64,000 nt of DNA from Petunia secreta (Eukaryota > Streptophyta > Magnoliopsida > Solanales > Solanaceae). The first letter of the stretch is position 1; the number at the start of each line of letters is the position of its first letter. Location of the stretch: the NCBI GenBank assembly GCA_029990175.1, contig JARKIP010000053.1, positions 16,324,001-16,388,000 of the forward strand. The letters are read 5' to 3'. The position numbers were made by a program, and so were the translations under genes. The notes under the pieces were generated by a model. That model was not told where the DNA came from and made no database searches. It saw only the letters and a list, made by a program, of their open reading frames with translations. Below, one piece after another: positions 53,497 to 64,000 of the stretch.

Positions 53497-54725
53497 TCAT
53501 TCTTGAAAGGATTTTATCCTCGAAATCACACCATCAAGTCCTACAAACAAAGACAGACACAACCTAAACATTCTACTAAAAGAGTAGGTTAGCTTGACAA
53601 TGATTAGTGCAAATAGTACGGAAAACACACTTTTATGATATGGCCAAGTATCAATGACAATGATAAAGTCTAGGTCTCCAAAGGAAACAACAAGCTCTTG
53701 GCTCAACAACGAAAAGCACTCATGACGACAACAAGCAAAGGGATCAATAGGACACGAAGCACAGGAACTCAAACAAACAAAGGATATAGTATCTCTAAAC
53801 CCATGATTATCACACCAAACACCAAATGTATGAGTCTTATAATTTGACACAATGGTTTCGGCATGCTTACTACCCAAGGTGTGATCAATATATGGGATGG
53901 AGTAGGTAAAATAATTCACTCTACTACTAACATCAACTTCCCCACTCCCCTTCTTGGGATCACTCTTATTCACACCAAGAGATACCTCCTTACCTCCATA
54001 TTCACCTCTAAGACAACCCTCCTCACTAGAAAAAATCTCAAGAAAATCCTCAATAATGGCTTCTTTATCATCATAGCCCACATAATGAATATTTCTGACT
54101 ACTAAAAGATGTGTCATCACACTCAATACCAAGACCGCTCTTCTCACTTGGAGTTTCAAATAAAGAGTTATCTATAGAGTCAAATCCCAAAAACCATGGA
54201 GGTTCGAACTCATTCTCTACTCTAGCTCGATACAAATCACCACCTATGTTAAAGATGTCCTCAAACAAAGGGTTAGTAAAAGAAGACATCTCAACTTCAT
54301 TGCTAAGCAACAATGAAGTATCAAAACTAGGTTTTTCATCATCCTCACTACGACACATAAGACCACCATTATCAAATATACCATCAAAGGATAGAACAGA
54401 ACAATCAGATAGTTCGTCTTCTCCCCTATCAAATACAGGTGGTGTGTCATAACAAGGTTCACAAACAAGGTCAACCACAGATCCTTCACTAAAGAGAGGT
54501 ATTAAACACAGAGCTCACATCATGATGCGGCTTACCAACCCTCTCAACTAGTGAGTCAAGTTCACACATAAGCTGAGCATGAGACTCTACACTCGTTGAA
54601 AACACATTATATGCACCACAATTATCAACTAGCATCGAGTTCTCACAAACATTCTCAAAAGATAAGGAATTAACATACTCATGAAAGAAAGAACTATCAC
54701 TTACAATTCTAACTTGATCACTCAA
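53497..54725 (-). pseudogene. Unknown acidic protein in place of pol
   Basis: Three adjoining minus-strand frames (54725-54489, 54478-54071, 54159-53497; 78, 135 and 220 codons) appear to be one former ORF of roughly 400 residues broken by a stop and a frameshift. It is rich in Asp, Glu, Ser and Phe, with scattered Cys/His in the last third ('CASCPIDPFACCRHECF') and a hydrophobic stretch near the C-terminus ('FSVLFALIIVKLTYSF'). I recognise no family and see no RT, RNase H or integrase motif. It ends just before the 3' LTR, in the normal place for the end of pol. Confidence 0.55.
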
Positions 54726-55040
54726 AGCACTTGAAGTGTCATGATCAACTCCGTCTTTATGTAGCTCACAATGAAGGTCTTAATCACCTTGCCTTTCCAC
54801 TTTAAAGCATGACTGAGGCTCTATCAGCTTGCCTCTAAGAGTCCCTGAACAAAAGCTAAAGCAAGAAGAAGAAGAAGATAAAGAATTAGTAGAACAAAGG
54901 GTGTCCTAACTCTCAATTTTTCTTTCAAGGTCGAGTTTAGATTGAGGTGGAAACCCACTCACTTCACTCAACACATACTCTCCTTTTTCCACTCAAGAGT
55001 TGTCACTGGTCACTCTCTTACTCCTCTCAATCTTTTGTCT

Positions 55041-56782
55041 CTAATGTTTAGGCAAATTGAGATACGCCCCAAGAATGCCCTTAGTTGGAGTAGGTGGACT
55101 CTTTACTTCAATATACAATCTGCGACTTCTTGTTTGCACCATTTCAGTCATAGACAGAGATGGCATGACAGCAAAGTTTACGGCCTCTGGCTTGGTCTCC
55201 ATGGGAGACTTAGCTTTTGCTGCCTCTTTTAGTTCCTTCATGCGCCTATAGTCATCGCTCACATGCTTAGGTGACAAGGGCTTAAGTGTATAACCCTTAC
55301 CCTCATGCTTGGCCCTGTAAGTATTCGCTCAGCAATCATGTATCACCAGCCTATCATATTGCCAAGGCCTGCCCAACAAGAGATGGCAAGCCTATATCGG
55401 CACAACATCAAACATAAGCTCATCCTGATAAGATCCTATCTTGAACTTGATCGAGACTTGCTTCACCACTTTCAACTCCCCACACTCACTCAACCACAAC
55501 AAAAGTATGGATATGTATGTTTAAGTGTAGGCAACTTCAACTGTGACACCAACAACTGGCTCACCATATTGGTACAACTAGTAGAGTCAACAATCATAGA
55601 ACACACTTGTCCCTTCACTCTACATATAGCATGGAACAAGTTCTCCCTCTACATATGTTCCTCCTCTTCAATACTTATAGTGCTCAAATTCCTACGCACC
55701 ACAAGAAACATGTTAGGCTCATCATCATCTGCCACTTTCTTTTCACCCTCAACTCGCTCATCTCCCTCATCTACCTCATCCTCGGTTTCACTCTCTTGCT
55801 TACACACTGTCCCATCATCCGTGATTATCATTGTTTTACGAGTGTGATAATTTTTGGCAAAGTGCCCATAGCCCTTACACTTATGACATTGAAAAGAAGA
55901 AGCACTGAGAGTATTTAATTGAGATTTTAGAGTTACCTCCCGAATCCTTAGAGTCACTCCTCGGTGTACCCTTCTCAAGGGGATTCTTCACCTCTCGGAT
56001 CTCACTAGCACCACCGGTACTTGGGCTCTTCCAATTCTTAGCTTGGTTCATGGGAGTAGATGTATTACCCCTATAGCGAGTGGCTTTATCTTCTTTAGTC
56101 CACTTTCTAGCTTCGATGGAGGCATGGAATGATCTTGGAGTAAATGGAATATATGCAATCTCAATTGTGAAGCCAACTCTCGGTGTAGGCCACCCTTAAA
56201 CCGAATAATGGCTTGCTTCTCATCTTCCCTCTCCATATCAAGGGACATCTGGTTCTTTTCGATTTCATCAAAATATTCCTTAATCGACTTGAGGCCTTTC
56301 TTTAAGTCATAAAGCTTCTTGAGTTGCTCTTGGCGGTGTTTCGTGGTGACTTACTTATCTCCCATCACTTGCTTCAACTCATCCCAAGTAATACCCTCAG
56401 GAAACCCAAGTCTACCTCTAGACCTCTTAACCAACTCCCCCCAAGTGGAAGCATATGCCTCGAATGATGCAATGGCATATGTAGCCTTCTTCTCATCAGA
56501 CATGTCATTTGTCTCAAAAATTCGTTCTAAACGAACCTTCCAATCTAAGAACTTTTTCGGATCACTAGTCCCTTTGAATGATGGGATTGTGATCTTCACA
56601 CTATTAAGATTGTTGACACGACCTCCATGGAGTCGTTCCGGATAACCCCTATAGTAGTCACCATAATCATCATATTTACGCTCTAAGTTCCTTCCCACAT
56701 AACCCCTTTGAGGTCCACGACCTTGCCTACGACCTCTATACATATCTCGAAGTGGTGGAATATTGCCTTGGGGAATGCCCAA
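55041..56782 (-). pseudogene. gag-protease of the pol-less element
   Basis: Gag N-terminus (56782-56354): an Arg/Gly/Tyr-rich segment, then the core ('ITIPSFKGTSDPKKFLDWKV', 'ATYAIASFEAYASTWGEL'). A TAA at 56351-56353 interrupts it; the core continues at about 56350-56048 ('IIRFKGGLHREL'). The zinc knuckle near 55890-55850 is 'CHKCKGYGHFAKNY', with Tyr in place of the last Cys. Protease follows at about 55620-55360 in broken frames, including an 'IVDSTSCTNM' active-loop-like segment and a 'LLGRPWQYD' segment. 55277-55041 encodes a Lys/Glu/Ser-rich linker like the pre-RT linker of Solanaceae gypsy elements. Confidence 0.7.
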
Positions 56783-58006
56783 TTGTTGAGGGATTCCAAC
56801 ACCCTATCATTATGGGCCACTTCTTTTCTCAACCACTGTTGACTAGCTACTTCAGCAAACTGATCTGATTTCATGGTGAAACCATCACTAGTCCCTTCCC
56901 GCCATCCTTTTGAGCACTAGCGGTTCTTTCCTGTTAAATTCTCTTGATCCGAGTACTCATTTCCCTCATCTCGGCCAAGATGTCGGCCAAGGTGATCTCA
57001 GGTACATCTCCGGTCTTATCTCCTTCTCCAACCATGTACCTGCAAGTATCAAAGACTAAAGAAAAGATTAGTGTAATAAATCCTCACACGCTCCCTCACT
57101 TTGGATGTCACTCGGGTACACTCAATTTAGTAAGGTAGGATCACTCAGATTTGTTTCAAGAGGCTCCTCAAATTGAACAACAACCTACTAAGTCCACAAG
57201 AATCAAAGTACTCTTTGGGAAGAGTGAGTTGATGTGAATTTATAGACGGACGACTCTTTAGGTTAGCACATGAAGCCAAATGCCTTCTACGAGTCATCTT
57301 TGAAACAATTTTAATACGCACGAGTTATCCTAAGAGCTCAAAGAACTAGTACTAAGAGAATAGGAAGACTACTCAAAGAATACTAGCTAGAAGTATGCAA
57401 GCAAAGAACAAACCAAACCTAGATGAAAAAACTATCAGCTGCAATATTTCCCTGGGGCGCCCCACCTTGGTATGTGGGCACTCCTCCCTAGGCACTCAGG
57501 GGCGGTCTGCTTCTGTTTGGGGTGCTCAACCCTGGCGAAAACCCTACAACATGCAGCTTCGTTTCAGGTCTGGTTTTTCCCTTTTTCAGCACTTTTCCTA
57601 TCTGTTTTCTCTTGTTTTCAACTCCTATTGATGTCAAAAGTTGTTCTTGATGGTTTCTAACAATACTCAATGATTCCCAACCCAAATCAATTAATAACAC
57701 GCTCAAATTTTAGATTTTCGAGCAATTTATCAACTAAGGTTTCTTGAAGGAGGGTTTAATCTTCAAGAACTTCAACAACACCACCAAATCGTGATCTAAG
57801 GGTACCAAACAACTAGGAAACTTCAGTATAACAATCCCCAATAACAATCTATGAATGGGGAATCGAACTCAATCCTTTTTTTGTGATTTTTTTTTCAAGT
57901 TTTCTTACTCTTTTATTTTTTTGGTCAAAAACAAAAATTCAAGATAACTAAAAGATGAAACTAACCTAGGCACGACGAACAAGATTAACATTGTTGAAAC
58001 AAACTT

Positions 58007-58025
58007 GTTCCTTGCTCTGATACCA
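58007..58025 (-). other. Primer binding site (initiator Met tRNA) of the pol-less element
   Basis: The minus strand reads TGGTATCAGAGCAAGGAAC, two bases inside the LTR edge at 58028. This is the common plant initiator-Met PBS and sets the element's orientation as minus. Confidence 0.85.
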
Positions 58026-58027
58026 AC

Positions 58028-58282
58028 TGGTGCAATACAAAATATGCAGAAGCAAAGATAAAGATAGAGGCAAGACACGAATTGAACAAGATCAAGGATT
58101 CAACGAGGAACTAGTCTCGTTACGCCCGAGTCAACAAGCACATACACTAAGCAAACAATCCTCAAGATTACAATGAAACTTGTAAACGGTTTGATCAAAG
58201 ATGAAGATGTTCAATTAGAATAACTAAAAGAACAAGTTCAAAGGGGGTTCATGTATTGAGAGAAATCTCAAGGTTCAATATT
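58028..58282 (-). repeat. 5' LTR of the pol-less element, truncated
   Basis: It begins TGGTGCAATACAAAATATGC and runs parallel to 53200-53454. The match stops at CAATATT (58282), where the neighbouring gypsy pol begins, about 20 bases short of the full LTR. Confidence 0.7.
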
Positions 58283-60615
58283 AGGAACACATAGTTGGCC
58301 ATTAAACCGAATAATACCATCAGAACAAGGTTGAAGGAAGGAACTCCTCCATTTAGGACATGACTACGCAACTCCTACTAATGTGGATCTTCGAACTGTC
58401 TTCCCTTAATCTGATTGACTAAGGAAGACCGAGCTGCAATACATGCTAGGACTGAGCTGGAGTTTGGGTGAAGAAATCTCACACCGGAGTCGCCAAAGGA
58501 CTGCAACTCTCGGGCCAAAAGTCTCACGTCAGCATAAAGAAAAGACATGCTGCCCATAGACTTCTTGCTCAAAGCATCTGCTACCACATTCACCTTTCCA
58601 GGATGATAGAGGATAGTGAGATCATAATCTTTCATCAATTCAAGCCACCTCCACTGTCGTCCCTTAAGATCCTGCTAAGTGAGAAGATACTGCAGGCTCT
58701 TATGATCGGTATACACTTCACAAGGCTCACCACAAAAATAATGCCTCCAAATTTTCAGAGTGAAGACCACAGCTGCCAACTCTAAATCATTATTCAGATA
58801 ATTCTTCTCATTCGGCTTCAGCTGTTTGGAAGCATAAGTAATCACCCTCTCGTGCTGCATAAGAACAAATCCAAGACCCACATGGGATGCATCGCAATAG
58901 ACTACAAGCCCAACAGTGCCAGAAGAAAGGGATAGCACTAGAGCTGAGGTGAATAAGGCCTTGAGCCTCTGAAAGCTCGCCTCACATTCATCGGACCACC
59001 AGAACTGAACCACCTTCTGAGTCAGGCGAGTCAAGGGAGCTACAATAGTGAAAAAATTCTCCAAGAACCTCCGATAATAACCTGTTAGACCAAGAAAGCC
59101 GCGAATCTACGTCGGCAAGGTAGGATGAGGCCAATTCTGCACTACCTCAATCTTTTTCAAATCAATCTTGATACCTTCACTGGACATCACGTACCCAGGA
59201 ATGCCATGGAATCAAGACAGAATTCACATTTCGAGAATTTGGCATACAGCTTACGATCACGGAGGGTCTGAAGAACAACCCTCAAATGATGACCATGTTC
59301 CTCGCGACTACGAGAATATAGAAGAATTTCATCGATGAAGACAATGCCAAAGGAATCGAGGAACGGCTTAAACACCTGGTTCATGAGATCCATAAAAGCT
59401 GCAGTGGCATTAGTCAGCCCAAAAGACATAACTAGGAACTCGTAATGACCATAACGAGTCCTGAAAGTAGTCTTTGGGATATCTGACTCCCGAATCTTCT
59501 GCTGATGATAACCAGATCGCAAATCGATCTTAGGAAATAATTTGGTACCCTGTAACTGATCAAACAAATCATAAATATGAGGCAAGGGGTACTTGTTCTT
59601 GATGGCGACCTTATTTAGTTGACGATAATCAATACACATCTACATAGTCCCATCTTTCTTCTTCGCAAATAGAACATGAGCACCCCATAGAGAAATACTT
59701 GGCTTAACAAATCCCTTATCAAGCAAGGCCTACAACTGCTCCTTCAGCTCTGATGGAGCTATGCGATAAGGAGTGATGGAAATAGGCTGATTCCTTGGCA
59801 CTATATCAATGCCAAACTCGATCTCCCGATCAGGAGGAAGTCTTGGGAGATCATCTGGAAAAACATCATAGAATTCCCTCACAACAGGAACAGAATCAAG
59901 GGATGGAATCTCCATAGTGGTATCTCAAACCATGTCAAGATACGCTGAACACCCTTTATCCATCATCCGCTTTGCCTTCAAGAAAGAAATAACACGCCTT
60001 GTAGGTGGAAATTGAGAACCCTGCCACACTACCAGCGGTGAGCCAGGAAGAGATAATCGAAAAGACTTGGCATAACTATCCACAGTGGCAAAACATGATG
60101 CCAACATATCCATGCCGATAATGACATCAAAGTTGACCATATCCAATATCAGAAGATCTACCAAGGCCTCAAGACCCCCAAGAGATACAGTATATGAATG
60201 ATAAACTCGATCCACAATAATAGAGTCTCCAATGGGAGTAGAAACACAGAATGGATCACGGAGACACATATAATCCATGTGAAATCCCGCAAAAAAATGA
60301 GGAGAAACATAAGAATAGGTAGATCCTGGATCTACCAAAGAATATGCATCTAGACCAGAAATAGATAAAGTACATGTAATAACAACTGGATATGCCTCAG
60401 CATCATGCCTGGTTGGTAATGCATATCGCTACCTCTGCGACTGAGCTGAGCCGCCACTCTGAGAACCACCTCTAGAGGGACCACCAGAACCACGCTTGCG
60501 ACCTCTTCCGGGTGGTGGTGCACCTCGAGCTAGCTGAGATTCTTAAGGGACACCCTAAGGCTATTGCTGCATAGGTTTCATAGGGTGAGAGAAAGAGAGG
60601 CTACTACCTTGTTGA
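58283..60615 (-). pseudogene. Truncated Ty3/gypsy pol (protease-RT-RNase H)
   Basis: Minus-strand order: end of gag (about 60600-60440, broken), protease (60338-59925; 'VDPGSTYSYVS'), linker ('EFYDVFPDDLPRLPPDREIE'), reverse transcriptase (59639-59187; 'KIDLRSGYHQ', 'FGLTNATAAFMDLM') and RNase H (59064-58675; 'VVYCDASHVGLGFVLMQ', 'VYTDHKSLQYLLT'). 'YHPGKVNVVADALSKK' and a linker to integrase lie at 58638-58378. The RT catalytic box reads F-I-D-E instead of two Asp, and stops fall near 59640 and 59730. Integrase is missing because the neighbouring LTR element begins at 58282. This is a Del/Tekay-like chromovirus fragment. Confidence 0.85.
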
Positions 60616-60755
60616 TGAAGATAAGGGAAATCCTCGTAAAAATGATAACAGAGAACTGATATGGTCGGATCCATTCTCCAAACAAGTTCATGTAATCCTT
60701 TAAACTCACTTCCTTATTATCTTTCTATATGTTTAATTCTATTTGGTGTAAACAG

Positions 60756-61182
60756 ATATGCACAATCGCAGGAGCAGCTAGAAGAACTTGTAGTTTAGCA
60801 ACAATTTACAGAGATCGAACATCCCATGACCCAGGATAAGATTTTGACCTCTGTTCTTGGTGAGAGACCAGGGTATTTTTGTGGAAAAGGATACGGAAAG
60901 AAGCCTCCCAAAAAGATTCGCCTTGAGCAGGCGAACTTAGAGGCCAGTGTATCTTCTGCAATGGAACTGGTGCGTCAATGGATGCAAGCTGAGATGGACC
61001 GAAAGTTGCTTGAAGAACGTGAACAATTGACTGCCGAGTTGAAAAGGAATATGGAAGAGGAGTTACAAAAGAAGTTGGAGGATGAGTATGAACACGTGAC
61101 TCTAGAAGTAACCAAAACGATCCAGCTAGAAGTAGACAAGAAAATACAAGAACAGTTTACTTCTTTCTTTAGAATACAACAG
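60756..61182 (+). pseudogene. Transposase_24 (Ptta/En/Spm) C-terminal exon
   Basis: The exon is bounded by TGTAAACAG (AG at 60754-60755) and CAACAG|GTGAGC (GT at 61183-61184). It encodes 'ILTSVLGERPGYFCGKGYG', the typical end of the Transposase_24 domain, then a long charged coiled coil ('LLEEREQLTAELKRNMEEEL'). An in-frame TAG at 60796-60798 interrupts it. A candidate final exon begins after AACAG at 62985. The product would bind the ends of the CACTA element. Confidence 0.7.
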
Positions 61183-62985
61183 GTGAGCTGTTTCAGTACC
61201 TTTATTTCTTTATGATTCTTCTTTCCTTCTTTATAATTCTTCTATCACTTGCTTATTTATTCATCTTTTTCCTTTTCATCTTTTAATCTTCTCATTCTGG
61301 TTGTTCGTTACGTTAAATCTCCATTTTTTAATGAGGCCTATAAATATTTGATATAATTTTTGAGAAAATTATTGACTCTATGCCCTAAACCCGCTTATTG
61401 TAACTGCATTTGTAAGTTAATTTTCAAAGAATCTTTTTGACTTTGCTCTTGTAGTAATGTGTGTCTAATGGAAGATAGTATTCCTATATCGTTATAAAAG
61501 AGATCCTCAAAATTAAAACAACATTTAAGTGTTATCAACTGCTTTGAGTAGATTTTCTCATAGAAGATTTCTTGAAAAGCTCATAATTAATATTTTCATA
61601 GATTTTGTTGCCTTATTTTAACATTATTGCAGGTATTCTATATCTCGACTATCTGTAAAATCGTTCACCTATCTTTGTAGTTAATAGATATTAGGAGAAC
61701 CACTTTAAAGTTATTGAGAAACAATTTTGATAAAGAGGTTATTGAGAAACTGAACATTGAATCTTCTAGTCACTTGCCTAATTTGACTAAATTGGTTAAG
61801 TGTCGAGTTTCTGAATTTAGGCTGTAGTATATGATGCCATTACTAATTGTGCCCCATAAGTAAATGTTAATGTAATAAGACTGTAGTTTTTCACCGTAAT
61901 ATATATGCCTGAAAAGTCCAAGATGCTATTTCTAAAACTTCTACCATTGTTCAAAATATTGGCAGTTTCTAGCTGTTTTGTGTTTGAAGTTTAGTTGATG
62001 TCTGTTATAGTTTCATGTTGTGTCCTTTTTTACAAGAATTTTTCATGTGAACTTACTTTACTGAAGGGTGTAGTAAGTCTGATGTTTCTGAACTTACACC
62101 TATGTATAAACTCCTATTTGATTTGTTGGTTAGCGATCATTAGTTTTTTCTCTTATAAATGTTCTTCCTTCCACTAGCAACAACGCAATGAGTCTTCAAG
62201 GGTTAAAGGTTTAATCTAGAAATTAAGATTCTTAAATAAAAACTAACCCCTATTACAAAGAAAGTACATAATTTTCTTCCAAGAGTTTGCATTTCTTGCT
62301 ATTAGTTTCTTTAATTTTTTGTCTCTTTCATAGGTCATTATGTTCATCATAATATATTTGGTAATTGGTAGCTTACATAGGTCATTATGTTCATCATAAT
62401 ATATTTGGTAATATTTGGTAATTTTTTGTCTCTTTCTTGCTATTATGTTTCTTTAATTTTTTGTCTCTTTCATAGGTCAGATGAGCTCGTAATAATGTTA
62501 AGATTTTGACATAATTTGGTAGCTTAGTATCTGAAAGAATGGTAGCACAATAAGTTGGCTGCTCAGATTTCTTTTGCAATGTTGCTCTCTGTTTTGCTGT
62601 ATATTTTGTATTAGAAGTTTAGATGGTTGGAAGACTTGCAAAATAAAGTTATTGAAAAGCAGTAACAATTTCATGTACGCAAAAGTTTATAAGCCTAAAT
62701 TAAAATATTTTTCACCTATATTGCAAACTTTTCTGTAATATTTATTTAAGCTTCCTTTAAATGCCTTTTGACACTTTCAACTTTCTCCCTATATATTAAC
62801 CTTTTTTTCTAAAGACAGATGAATATCTTAGTTCTACTATTACCATTTCAATATAGATATCAAGGGAGAGCTTTGGAGAGTTTTGCAAGCTTTTATTATA
62901 ATGTTATTGTGGTTACCCTTTTAGTACTTGCAATAAATTATGATAATTGTCATAGTAATCTTATGTGATTTTTCCTTAATAACAG
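61183..62985 (+). other. Probable intron of the CACTA Transposase_24 gene
   Basis: AT-rich, with no coding features. It contains local direct repeats at about 62328-62480 (CATAGGTCATTATGTTCATC with ATAATATATTTGGTAAT twice; TTTAATTTTTTGTCTCTTTC more than once). Splice ends are GTGAGC and TTAATAACAG. Confidence 0.5.
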
Positions 62986-63359
62986 GAGCAATGCTCTTAA
63001 GGCAATTGTGGATGGAATCGAACAAAGAGCTTGAAGGCACATAGTATTTTACTTTTTTGGACATATTTATGTAATATGTGTACAATGACTGTGAAAAACT
63101 TAAGGCATAGTGTTTATATCTTTTTGTCATGTATATGCATACAATGACAATGAACAATGACATATGGTATAGTATATTTTTAAGTAGACCTTTTAGTAAT
63201 GGAAGTAGTTATAATTTTGGCTTTAGAAATTTTTTTGGTGTTTCATTGCATCATGATAAATGCTTTTATGCAGTTGAAATAATAGACTTTAGTGCCAAAA
63301 TCAAAAGCTTGTCACACAATTGATTAGTATTTGACTGTTAAAAGAATAAATTAATATGA

Positions 63360-63794
63360 CAAAATAAATATTGCCACTAAAAGGACAATAGTTTCCGTGG
63401 CATAAAAATTGTTGCCACTGAAAGTACAATAGTTTTTGTAGCGATTTAGGTTGCCACTATAATAGATTTGATGTGGCGATGGAAAGATTGCCACAATATG
63501 TTTATGATTTTTTGTGGCAATTTATGTCGCCACTATAAGGCATTGTACAGTGGCGACTCACTAAAAAGTTGATTTATGTAACCAATTTATGTAACAACAA
63601 TTTTTACTTTCTGTGGCGGTTAAGTTGCCACTAATTTATAGATTTAGTGGCGACAATGGAAAATCGCCACTAAAAACATTTAGTTTCGGCTTGTAGGGTA
63701 GCAGCCCTACGGTCGCCACTAAAAACTTATAGTGGGAATTTATTAGTTTTAGTGGCGATTTTTGTCGGCGCAAAATGATAGTTTTCTTGTAGTG
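63360..63794. repeat. Subterminal repeats and right TIR of the second CACTA element
   Basis: At least eight copies in both orientations of a TGGCGAC/GTCGCCA-like motif separated by 15-50 bp, ending in TTTTCTTGTAGTG at 63794. Clustered inverted motifs of this sort next to a CACTA end are typical binding sites for its accessory protein. Confidence 0.8.
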
Positions 63795-64000
63795 TTGAGC
63801 TCAAGTCTCTCTTCCCCATCGGATATTGATCTTTGATTGTATTATCTAAATTAGAATATTACAATTTGTTTGTAGTATTCTAGTTTACCTACAATTAAGG
63901 GATTTGATTCCTTTCTTTCTTCTATCTATCCCTTGTTTCCTTCTATATTTACTTTGTGTCATTGATTGTATCGTTTGAGTTGCTCGTTTTCCATCGAGTT
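63795..64000. other. Unassigned DNA at the right edge
   Basis: AT-rich and C/T-rich sequence outside the CACTA end; I see no gene or element in it. Confidence 0.4.

Larger units (their letters stand above)
53200..58282 (-). mobile_element. Non-autonomous LTR retrotransposon with gag-protease but no pol
   Basis: Direct repeats 53200-53491 and 58028-58282 share about 250 bp of closely similar sequence; the right copy lacks its last ~20 bases. A Met-tRNA PBS (58025-58007 on the minus strand) adjoins the right copy. Internally the minus strand encodes a gag, a zinc knuckle and a protease, followed by a Ser/Lys-rich linker. Then, where RT, RNase H and integrase should be, there is only ~1.2 kb of an unrelated acidic frame. 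The internal region is about 4.5 kb. The LTRs look closer to each other than those of the copia element, so insertion is not very old. Confidence 0.75.
60620..63794 (+). mobile_element. 3' portion of a second CACTA transposon
   Basis: The right end reads, as reverse complement, CACTACAAGAAAACTATCAT (63775-63794). Subterminal motifs (TGGCGAC, TCGCCAC, GTGGCAA and close variants) are dense from about 63360 to 63780. A plus-strand Transposase_24-like exon with splice signals lies at 60756-61182 and a probable last exon near 62986. No matching left CACTAC end is visible, so the left part was lost at the junction with the gypsy fragment around 60615. Confidence 0.75.

Noticed and set aside
62921..63323. 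Short frames near the second CACTA end
   Set aside because: AT-rich, low-complexity sequence between the candidate last exon and the subterminal repeats; no conserved residues.

Overview
This is a transposon-rich piece of a plant nuclear genome. It is AT-rich, has GT-AG introns, and carries plant-type LTR retrotransposons, two CACTA transposons, a LINE and Stowaway-like MITEs. A eudicot, probably Solanaceae, is my inference from the style of the Ogre/Tat element and the O-methyltransferase; nothing here proves the species. Only one apparently intact host gene is visible: a two-exon plant O-methyltransferase (34976-37292, +).

Layout. 1-3200 is a decayed Ty3/gypsy (Tat-like) element on the minus strand, followed by a probable LTR. 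3706-6640 has no recognisable gene. 6643-33126 is one nested stack. The outermost layer is a minus-strand Ty1/copia element (LTRs near 6643-6850 and 32894-33126). It holds the 3' part of a plus-strand Del/Tekay-like chromovirus (chromodomain, PPT and LTR). Into that LTR has inserted a complete 21,056-bp Ogre/Tat element (8827-29882) with TG..CA ends, 3.58-kb LTRs and a perfect 5-bp target duplication (AAGTA).

The Ogre element carries a separate ORF1 upstream of gag and a gag-protease ORF with an unusual CHHC zinc knuckle and a G-patch-like tail. A phase-compatible intron lies between protease and reverse transcriptase. Pol has a degenerate RNase H, a second archaeal-type RNase H, and an integrase. 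There are also a ~78-bp tandem array in the 3' UTR and six palindromic repeats in the 5' leader. Its LTRs appear to differ only in three homopolymer runs, so insertion was recent, yet one in-frame TGA interrupts the reverse transcriptase.

33625-34770 is a non-coding element with ~90-bp imperfect terminal inverted repeats, just upstream of the methyltransferase gene. The gene's intron holds two adjoining MITEs. 38608-46814 is a full-length CACTA element (25-bp perfect TIRs) with TNP2-like and TNPA/Transposase_24-like genes, both on the minus strand and decayed; it sits in a minisatellite-like repeat. 47575-47890 is another minisatellite and 48176-48460 a Ulp1-protease-like fragment. 48965-53199 is a broken L1-type LINE. 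53200-58282 is a minus-strand LTR element with gag and protease but an unknown acidic reading frame where pol should be. 58283-60615 is a truncated gypsy pol (minus). 60620-63794 is the 3' end of a second CACTA element.
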